From assembly GCA_009930445.1 (NCBI GenBank), contig RZYD01000080.1:1-8987 (forward strand): DNA of 8,987 nucleotides. Reading direction: 5' to 3'. Under the pieces are notes generated by a model that worked only from the letters and a program-made list of their open reading frames with translations, was not told where the DNA came from and made no database searches. How positions within the stretch are numbered: the stretch's first letter is position 1; every line of letters begins with the position of its first letter. Both the position numbers and the translations under genes were made by a program. Positions 1 through 5,416 of this stretch are shown in pieces. Source of the DNA: Bacteroidia bacterium (lineage in GTDB: Bacteria > Bacteroidota > Bacteroidia > Bacteroidales > BM520).

Positions 1-285
1 AAGGTTATGCAGTTTAATATGCAAAAGAATCAAATCAAAATAGCGGCTAAGAGCGACACCGTGGCTGAACGTCGTTACGATTTTACTAAACAGCGTTATC
101 TCATCGGTACCATCGATATCACCGAATTGAACAGTGCAATGGCCGACAAGGACACCAAAAAGAAAGGGTATATCGCTGCGCTGCACAGTTACTGGTTAAA
201 TTATTATCAGATCAGAAAATTAACCCTTTTCGATTTTGAAAAGAAATCTCAGATTATGGCTGATTTTGATTCTTTTATTGAATAA
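1..285 (+). CDS. TolC-family outer membrane efflux protein, C-terminal part (5' end outside window)
   Basis: This is the last 94 codons of an outer-membrane channel protein of the TolC/OEP family. Such proteins form trimeric tunnels that carry substrates out from RND or MacB-type inner-membrane pumps. The frame is open from the first base, so the ATG at position 7 is probably an internal Met and not the start. The visible part is the end of the second helical repeat. It contains the family's conserved stretch RRYDFTKQRYLIG, then IDITELNSA, a long amphipathic helix, and the closing segment YYQIRKLTLFDF near the C terminus. It ends normally at TAA (283-285), so only the 5' side is missing, cut by the window edge. 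The pump genes are presumably upstream, which cannot be checked here. The family is clear from the motif pattern; the substrate cannot be inferred. Confidence 0.88.
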   Translation, partial: KVMQFNMQKNQIKIAAKSDTVAERRYDFTKQRYLIGTIDITELNSAMADKDTKKKGYIAALHSYWLNYYQIRKLTLFDFEKKSQIMADFDSFIE

Positions 286-374
286 TCTCTGCTCCCGGAA
301 TACGGGGAATCATGAAAAAGGTGAGCCCTTTGTCTTGCTGTAAACATTTTTAATCCGATTCTGTTAAAATCATA

Positions 375-382
375 TATCTTTA
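375..382 (+). promoter_or_regulatory. possible -7 element of the peroxiredoxin promoter
   Basis: TATCTTTA matches the Bacteroidota -7 consensus TAnnTTTG except for the last base and lies 33 bases before the peroxiredoxin ATG. No TTTG -33 element is visible about 20 bases upstream, so the call is weak. The rest of the 130-base gap after the TolC gene is AT-rich, with only short imperfect inverted repeats. Confidence 0.3.
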
Positions 383-415
383 CACTATTAAAAATACAAA
401 TCATAAATTCAAAGT

Positions 416-1051
416 ATGGCAGTTTTAGTTGGTAAAAAGGCTCCGCTTTTTGAAGCCGATGCCGTGGTTAACGGTGGTGAATTTGTTGAAAAGTTTAGTC
501 TGGAACAATACCTGGGCAGAAAATACGTGATATTTTTCTTTTACCCGCTGGACTTTACCTTTGTCTGTCCCACCGAACTTATCGCTTTTCAGGATAAACT
601 CAGTGAGTTTGAGGCACGAAATTGTGCTGTGGTCGGATGTTCTGTAGATTCAAAGTTTGCGCATTGGGCCTGGTTGAATACAGAACGTAGGCAGGGAGGA
701 ATAAAAGGGGTCACTTTCCCCATAGTTTCTGATATAGCCAAAACGATTGCGCAGAATTTTGATGTACTCGCCGGTGAATATGTTTTTAATACCGAAGATG
801 AAGAAATTGACTTTGATGGCGAAGCTGTTGCCTATCGTGGATTGTTCCTTATTGATAAACAAGGGGTTGTGCGTCATCAGGTTGTAAACGATATTCCTTT
901 GGGCCGAAGTGTGGATGAAGCCCTACGGATGGTTGAAGCCCTTCAGTGTTATGAAGATAATGGTGAGGTATGTCCTGCAAACTGGCATCCCGGGGATGAA
1001 ACTATCCAGGAATCTCATGATAGTATTTCCAGCTATCTTGCGAAAAAATAG
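416..1051 (+). CDS. typical 2-Cys peroxiredoxin (AhpC/Prx1 class)
   Basis: A cytosolic thiol peroxidase that reduces H2O2, organic peroxides and peroxynitrite. The peroxidatic Cys51 sits in PLDFTFVCPTE, with Pro44, Thr48 and Cys51 forming the Px3TxxC active site. The conserved Arg141 (YRGLFLID) probably completes it. The resolving Cys186 is in GEVCPANW, and its presence makes this a typical 2-Cys dimeric enzyme. At 211 residues it is slightly longer than the roughly 190-200 usual for the class; an acidic stretch at about 126-139 (NTEDEEIDFDGE) accounts for part of this. The GGLG motif of hyperoxidation-sensitive enzymes reads GGIK here, and the C terminus (SSYLAKK) lacks a clear YF motif, suggesting a robust bacterial type. 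The start is the first in-frame ATG, with no Shine-Dalgarno sequence. No AhpF reductase gene is adjacent, so the electron donor (thioredoxin or AhpF) is unknown. Confidence 0.95.
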   Translation: MAVLVGKKAPLFEADAVVNGGEFVEKFSLEQYLGRKYVIFFFYPLDFTFVCPTELIAFQDKLSEFEARNCAVVGCSVDSKFAHWAWLNTERRQGGIKGVTFPIVSDIAKTIAQNFDVLAGEYVFNTEDEEIDFDGEAVAYRGLFLIDKQGVVRHQVVNDIPLGRSVDEALRMVEALQCYEDNGEVCPANWHPGDETIQESHDSISSYLAKK

Positions 1052-1054
1052 TAT

Positions 1055-1093
1055 CCGAAGGCGGTAAAATCTAAAATTCTTCTGTCGGTTTTT
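1055..1093 (+). terminator. weak candidate terminator after the peroxiredoxin gene
   Basis: CCGA (1055-1058) pairs with TCGG (1085-1088). The stem can be extended by AGG with CTT across one bulged G, and five T follow (1089-1093). The loop is large and the stem imperfect. It is the only terminator-like structure in the 40-base gap between the convergent peroxiredoxin and mazG genes. Confidence 0.3.
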
Positions 1094-1865
1094 ATCGATC
1101 TGTTTTTTTTGACTCTTGCCAAATTGCTTCCATTTCTCCCAGTGTCATGGTATGCATGGGTTTATTCATTTTTTTTGCCTCTTCCTCCAGGTAAGTGAAG
1201 CGCCGGATGAATTTTTTGTTGGTATGCTCCAAAGCATCATCTGGATTCACCCCGATGAAACGGGCATAGTTGATTAGCGCAAATAGTAAATCACCAAATT
1301 CGTCTTCCACACGCTCCTTTTGCGCTCCATTCGATAATTCTGTCTTCAATTCCTGCATCTCCTCTTCCACCTTGGTCCATACCTGGGCGGTGTTTTCCCA
1401 GTCAAACCCTACGCCACTTGCCTTTTCCTGCATTCGATAGGCTTTTACCATCGCCGGAAGTGATTTGGGTACTCCGGAGAGTACTGATTTGCGCCCTTCC
1501 GTTAATTTTATTTTTTCCCAATTGTCTTTTACTGTTTTTTCATCCTGGGCAATTACATTACCAAAAATATGCGGATGCCTGCGGATGAGCTTTTCATTAA
1601 TCCCTTCCAATACATCGGCAATATCAAATGCATTTTTCTCCTGGCCAATTTTTGCATAAAATACAAGGTGAAGCATAATATCGCCCAACTCCTTTTTTAT
1701 CTCTTCCAGATTTTGCTCCAGAATGGCATCCGAAAGCTCATAAGTTTCTTCGATGGTTAAATATCTGAGGCTCTCCAGCGTTTGTTTTTTATCCCATGGA
1801 CATTCTTTCCTTAATTTGTCTATTATATCGAGCAACGATTGAAATGCATTTATCCTTCTGTCCAT
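1092..1865 (-). CDS. mazG: MazG nucleoside triphosphate pyrophosphohydrolase
   Basis: MazG hydrolyses (d)NTPs to monophosphate and pyrophosphate. It clears aberrant nucleotides and in E. coli also affects ppGpp signalling. Numbered from the chosen start, the 257-residue protein (E. coli MazG is 263) has both tandem all-alpha MazG domains. The first has the CPWD signature (22-25), metal ligands EExxE at 39-43 and ExxD at 59-62. The second has EExxE at 168-172 and ExxD at 189-192. Both metal sites therefore look intact. The family's SGVPKSLPAM and KASGVGFDW segments join the domains. A longer reading from ATG at 1898 would add 11 residues, but a perfect -7 promoter element (1882-1889) lies inside that extension and the homologous N terminus starts near the shorter form, so I start at 1865. 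It converges with the peroxiredoxin gene and diverges from the PagL-like gene. Confidence 0.95.
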   Translation of the reverse strand: MDRRINAFQSLLDIIDKLRKECPWDKKQTLESLRYLTIEETYELSDAILEQNLEEIKKELGDIMLHLVFYAKIGQEKNAFDIADVLEGINEKLIRRHPHIFGNVIAQDEKTVKDNWEKIKLTEGRKSVLSGVPKSLPAMVKAYRMQEKASGVGFDWENTAQVWTKVEEEMQELKTELSNGAQKERVEDEFGDLLFALINYARFIGVNPDDALEHTNKKFIRRFTYLEEEAKKMNKPMHTMTLGEMEAIWQESKKTDR

Positions 1866-1881
1866 TTTTTCTATTTTTTGG

Positions 1882-1889
1882 CAAAGGTA
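1882..1889 (-). promoter_or_regulatory. -7 promoter element of mazG
   Basis: On the minus strand this reads TACCTTTG followed by C, a perfect match to the Bacteroidota -7 consensus TAnnTTTG. It lies 16 bases before the preferred mazG start at 1865, giving a leader of roughly ten bases. No TTTG -33 element is seen about 20 bases upstream. Confidence 0.55.
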
Positions 1890-1909
1890 ATCAATCACAC
1901 ATTAATTGC

Positions 1910-1917
1910 TATTTTTG
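1910..1917 (+). promoter_or_regulatory. -7 promoter element of the PagL-like gene
   Basis: TATTTTTG followed by C is a perfect TAnnTTTG match, 26 bases before the GTG start at 1944. A 20-base spacer (1890-1909) separates it from the divergent mazG -7 element, so each element occupies the other's expected -33 position. No TTTG -33 element is visible. Confidence 0.5.
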
Positions 1918-1943
1918 CTACCGTATGGTGAAAGATAATAATA

Positions 1944-3086
1944 GTGGCAATTAAGAAGATTTATTCGTTGATAAAGGTTTTTATGCTTTTTTTTATCACA
2001 GTAACTTGCTTATTGTCAGTTAGTTATGCTCAGAGGCCGGCGCAAGAAAGAATTCCTGATAATTATTATCTGGAAATCCGCGGTGGATATGGTTTTATTA
2101 TCCCGCATCATATCGAGTTATATGCGTTACAAACCCATTTTCTTAGTTCTGAATTCTCGGTTGGGTATCTTTCTTTTGGGAAGAGTCGCTGGGAGTACTT
2201 GTACCATTTTCCACGGGTAGGTCTTTCATTATGGTATTCAGGGTTTAATAACTCTGATTATATCGGCAAAGCCTTTGCCTTACATCCTTACATCAGTTTT
2301 CCCCTGACCGGAACCACCGATTCACGCTTATGCTTTCGGCTGGGCGTTGGTGTGGGCTACTTGACAAAACCTTATCATCCGGTGGAAAATTATAAAAATA
2401 TTGCCATTGGATCGCATCTTAATGCAGCAATAAACCTGAAACTGGAGTACCAGAGGAAAATATCTGACCGGGTGTTTTTTAATGCTGCCGCTGATTTTCA
2501 GCATTTTAGTAATGGCTCAATGCGAACTCCGAATTTTGGGCTCAACAGCCCTGGCATTAGTGCAGGTTTTTTATACCACCCCCAACGTCCGAATCCTTTC
2601 CTTAAGCGAAAATTATTACCTGAGCTTTATGCATATGAGTTTGATGGTAAAAAATTTGCATATGCGGCATTTACTTTTTATGTTGGAATTAAAGATGAAA
2701 GTTTTCTTGCTAATGATCGCCTTTTTGCAAGTGCCATCGCCCTCGATGTGATGAAACCGGTGAGCTTTAAGCATAGTCTGGGCATTGGAATGGACATCAC
2801 ACGCTATACTCCTCTCCACCCGGATGCTCCGGTAATACCGCTCATGAAGTACGGAATCAATGGAGCCTGGCATATGAAATTATGGCTGGTTTCTTTCGAT
2901 TTTAATATCGGTGTTGACTTATTTAAACCAAATACGATATATCTGGGAACGATGTACGAGAAGATGGCATTTAAATATCATTTTGAAAATGGCATGTTTA
3001 CCTATTTTGGACTAAAAGCGAATTATGGCAGGGCTGATTTTATTACTTTCGGTATGGGATATGATTTAAAAATGATGTATTATTAA
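1944..3086 (+). CDS. PagL-like acyloxyacyl hydrolase / lipid A deacylase homologue, outer membrane
   Basis: A predicted outer-membrane beta-barrel related to PagL lipid A 3-O-deacylases, which remove an ester-linked acyl chain from lipid A. A signal peptide is visible: basic n-region (Lys4, Lys5, Lys11), hydrophobic core 12-25, likely cleavage after SYA29. The family signature is His187-Phe-Ser189-Asn-Gly-Ser followed by PNFGLN (196-201). His187 and Ser189 match catalytic His126 and Ser128 of Pseudomonas PagL. By spacing, catalytic Glu140 falls on Asn201, so full catalysis is uncertain. The protein has 380 residues, about twice classical PagL; the C-terminal half (about 215-380) is also rich in alternating aromatic and hydrophobic strands and ends MMYY. 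I prefer the GTG start because the next in-frame ATG (1983) would remove all positive charge from the signal peptide. The following lipoprotein gene abuts directly, suggesting an operon. Confidence 0.75.
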   Translation: MAIKKIYSLIKVFMLFFITVTCLLSVSYAQRPAQERIPDNYYLEIRGGYGFIIPHHIELYALQTHFLSSEFSVGYLSFGKSRWEYLYHFPRVGLSLWYSGFNNSDYIGKAFALHPYISFPLTGTTDSRLCFRLGVGVGYLTKPYHPVENYKNIAIGSHLNAAINLKLEYQRKISDRVFFNAAADFQHFSNGSMRTPNFGLNSPGISAGFLYHPQRPNPFLKRKLLPELYAYEFDGKKFAYAAFTFYVGIKDESFLANDRLFASAIALDVMKPVSFKHSLGIGMDITRYTPLHPDAPVIPLMKYGINGAWHMKLWLVSFDFNIGVDLFKPNTIYLGTMYEKMAFKYHFENGMFTYFGLKANYGRADFITFGMGYDLKMMYY

Positions 3087-3830
3087 ATGAATAAGATAAT
3101 TCACCTTCTGATACCCGTTGTATTGGTTTTGCTGCTTTCGGGCTGCGAAAAACCACCACGTATGCTAAAACCGGCCGGACCAGATGCGCTGCAAATTCGC
3201 CAGTGCTCTCCCGCTTCTGTTTTGGTTTTGTATGATGCGATTGATGTCGTATTTTCCGATTCTGTTCCCCGGGGTGAAATATGGTTACGTGGTGGAATAT
3301 ATCTGCTCGATTGGGTGATCACTGAACATACCGGCGATAGTCTGGTAATCAGTAATGATAATAGGGGGAATTGGATACGGAGTTATGCAAAGATTCCGGA
3401 ATTGAAGATGAATCCATCCGGAATTATTTCGGTGCAGTATTTTTCTGCCGGCACGCTTTCCTGTGAAAGTGCTGTTTACACCGATACCCTAACCGTCGAT
3501 TTGCGGAAAGGTGGCGGATCGGTGTTTTTAACCGTGGAGGTAACCACCTTACGGTTGTCCAATTTAGGAGGTACCACCGATGTGCATATCGATGGGAATG
3601 CTTTTCTGTCCTATATTTTTAACTCGTGCTATGGCCCAATTTTCGCTGATGAATTGAACTGTCAGCAAGTTTATATGAATAATGATGGCTTTTCAGATGT
3701 CCATGCCCGTGCGCAGCGAATATTTGCATCGCAGATTAATAACAGTGGTAACGTTTATTATTATGGTACTCCGGAGCAGTTAACCTTAAATTGTTTTGGC
3801 TTAGGAAAGTATTACCATGTGCCCGATTAA
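3087..3830 (+). CDS. lipoprotein with DUF2807-like (head GIN domain) beta-helix
   Basis: A predicted lipoprotein of 247 residues. The signal peptide ends in the lipobox LSGC with Cys20 as the lipidated residue. The +2 and +3 residues are Glu-Lys and no strong acidic export signal is seen, so its final leaflet is unclear. Residues 40-60 (CSPASVLVLYDAIDVVFSDS) and the repetitive, glycine- and asparagine-punctuated strands from about 130 to 240, ending in NVYYYGTPEQL, resemble DUF2807/head-GIN domain proteins. Those are short right-handed beta-helices of unknown function found in many Bacteroidota envelope proteins. The ATG follows the TAA of the PagL-like gene with no intervening base, so the two are probably co-transcribed and translationally coupled. 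It may work with that outer-membrane protein, but nothing in the sequence proves this. The TAA stop overlaps the stop of the convergent proS. Confidence 0.72.
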   Translation: MNKIIHLLIPVVLVLLLSGCEKPPRMLKPAGPDALQIRQCSPASVLVLYDAIDVVFSDSVPRGEIWLRGGIYLLDWVITEHTGDSLVISNDNRGNWIRSYAKIPELKMNPSGIISVQYFSAGTLSCESAVYTDTLTVDLRKGGGSVFLTVEVTTLRLSNLGGTTDVHIDGNAFLSYIFNSCYGPIFADELNCQQVYMNNDGFSDVHARAQRIFASQINNSGNVYYYGTPEQLTLNCFGLGKYYHVPD

Positions 3831-5299
3831 TAGGATAAGGCAAAAACGACCCTCTTTTTCGAGGGCTTTCCTGAATAAATGCACTGCCCCTCTTCATCGC
3901 CATCAAAAGGAATCAACCGGATTGTGGCTTTCGTTTCCTCTTTAATTTTTTGTTCCGTTTCCGCTGTTCCGTCCCAGTGTGCAAGAATAAAACCTTTTTT
4001 GTTTTCCAACATATCCTTAAATTCTTCCCAGGTATCTGCCTTAAAGGTATTTTGAGTTCTGAATGCCAGTGCTTTATCGAAGAGATTTTTTTGAATTTCG
4101 GCTAGTAAATATTCAATATTTTCCGTTATGCCCTCGATTGGGATTATTTCTTTTTCCAGGGTATCACGACGGGCAATTTCCACTGTGCCGTTTTCCAGGT
4201 CGCGGGGTCCGATTGCTAAGCGTATCGGCACACCTTTAAATTCATATTCATTAAATTTCCATCCTGGTTTATAGGTGTCGCGGTTATCGTATTTTACAGC
4301 GATACCCTTCTCACGCAGTTTATGGATAATGGGTTCGATTTTTTCGGAAATCTGAATTAATTGTTCTTCTTTTTTATAGATTGGAATAATCACGACTTGT
4401 ATGGGAGCCAGCTTAGGAGGCAGAACCAATCCGTGATCGTCGGAGTGGGTCATGATTAAGGCTCCGATCAGACGTGTTGATACGCCCCAGGAAGTAGCCC
4501 ATACATAGGTGAGTTTGTTTTCCTTGTTGAGGTATTGTACCCCGAATGCTTTTGCGAAATTTTGCCCAAGAAAGTGGGATGTTCCGGCCTGAAGTGCTTT
4601 GCCGTCCTGCATAAGCGCTTCGATACAATACGTGTCGAGGGCACCGGCAAAACGTTCGTTGGGTGATTTTACCCCTTTTAACACCGGCATGGCGAGCCAG
4701 TTTTCGGCAAATTCTGCATAAACATTCATCATTTGAATGGTTTCTTCAATGGCTTCCTGCTCTGTTGCATGGGCAGTATGTCCTTCCTGCCAAAGAAATT
4801 CTGCCGTTCTCAAAAATAACCGGGTACGCATTTCCCAACGCACCACATTCGCCCATTGGTTAATGAGCACGGGCAAGTCTCTGTATGATTGTATCCAATT
4901 TTTATAGGTGTCCCAGATAATAGTTTCCGACGTAGGCCTGACAATCAGCTCTTCTTCAAGTTTTGCCTCATCATCGACCACAATGCCATTTCCGTTCGGG
5001 TCTTTCTTCAAACGGTAATGGGTTACCACAGCACATTCTTTGGCAAAGCCTTCTACATGGTCTGCTTCGCGTGAAAAAAATGATTTCGGTATGAACAGGG
5101 GAAAATACGCATTGGAGTGCCCGGTGTCTTTAAACATTTTATCCAGCGCTGCCTGCATTTTTTCCCAAATTGCGTACCCATATGGTTTTATTACCATGCA
5201 ACCCCGAACCGCTGAATTTTCAGCCAAATCAGCTTTTACAACCAACTCATTATACCATTGTGAGTAGTTTTCTTCCCGTGATGAAAAATCTTTTGCCAT
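3827..5299 (-). CDS. proS: proline-tRNA ligase, archaeal/eukaryote-like (type 3)
   Basis: This cytosolic class II aminoacyl-tRNA synthetase charges tRNA-Pro with proline using ATP. At 490 residues, and with no editing-domain insertion between motifs 2 and 3, it is the short type-3 form and not the roughly 570-residue E. coli form. Visible features are a motif 1 region at about 40-71 ending in PLFIP, the proline-binding RPTSE loop (121-125), motif 2 at about 150-175 with Arg154-Trp-Glu156 and FLWQEGHTAH, motif 3 around WGVSTRLIGALI with Arg276, and the anticodon-binding domain from about 300 (PIQVVIIPIY). The type-3 C-terminal domain ends GKPSKKRVVFALSY; the terminal Tyr is conserved in the type, and in Thermus ProRS the C terminus reaches the active site. 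The start at ATG 5299 fits the usual MAKDFSSREENYS beginning. It converges with the DUF2807-like gene and diverges from the Tyr-rich lipoprotein gene. Confidence 0.96.
   Translation of the reverse strand: MAKDFSSREENYSQWYNELVVKADLAENSAVRGCMVIKPYGYAIWEKMQAALDKMFKDTGHSNAYFPLFIPKSFFSREADHVEGFAKECAVVTHYRLKKDPNGNGIVVDDEAKLEEELIVRPTSETIIWDTYKNWIQSYRDLPVLINQWANVVRWEMRTRLFLRTAEFLWQEGHTAHATEQEAIEETIQMMNVYAEFAENWLAMPVLKGVKSPNERFAGALDTYCIEALMQDGKALQAGTSHFLGQNFAKAFGVQYLNKENKLTYVWATSWGVSTRLIGALIMTHSDDHGLVLPPKLAPIQVVIIPIYKKEEQLIQISEKIEPIIHKLREKGIAVKYDNRDTYKPGWKFNEYEFKGVPIRLAIGPRDLENGTVEIARRDTLEKEIIPIEGITENIEYLLAEIQKNLFDKALAFRTQNTFKADTWEEFKDMLENKKGFILAHWDGTAETEQKIKEETKATIRLIPFDGDEEGQCIYSGKPSKKRVVFALSY
3850..3865 (-). 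terminator. possible intrinsic terminator hairpin inside the 3' end of proS
   Basis: On the minus strand CCCTC, a six-base GAAAAA loop and GAGGG form a short GC-rich stem, extendable by one G-U pair. Five T follow three bases later. It lies about 20 bases before the proS stop, within codons for the conserved GKPSKKRVVF segment. The convergent genes leave no intergenic room for a separate terminator. Confidence 0.35.
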
Positions 5300-5349
5300 T
5301 TTTTAACTGTGGTATAGTATTTGTATCTTTCTGTCCGATCAGGACGTTG

Positions 5350-5357
5350 CAAAAGTA
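5350..5357 (-). promoter_or_regulatory. -7 promoter element of proS
   Basis: The minus strand reads TACTTTTG followed by C, a perfect TAnnTTTG match, 50 bases before the proS ATG. The leader would be about 40-45 bases, with no Shine-Dalgarno sequence near the start. A TTTG -33 element at the usual distance is not visible. Confidence 0.5.
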
Positions 5358-5403
5358 AAGAATAAATTTAGAATATCCCGATAGGTAAAAACATTCAATA
5401 ATT

Positions 5404-5409
5404 AGGAGG
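5404..5409 (+). promoter_or_regulatory. strong Shine-Dalgarno sequence for the Tyr-rich lipoprotein gene
   Basis: AGGAGG lies 7 bases before the ATG at 5417, an ideal anti-SD match. It fixes the start of this gene. None of the other starts in the window has a comparable site. Confidence 0.7.
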
Positions 5410-5416
5410 AAAAACA

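Noticed and set aside
293..331. Short inverted repeats after the TolC-family gene (TCCCG/CGGGG and AAAGG/CCTTT)
   Set aside because: Stems are only five pairs, and neither is followed by a T-run, so they do not support an intrinsic terminator.
1925..1954. A 9-codon ATG frame ahead of the PagL-like GTG start, which could be a leader peptide
   Set aside because: It overlaps the GTG start in another frame, has no attenuator-like structure or codon bias, and is short enough to occur by chance.
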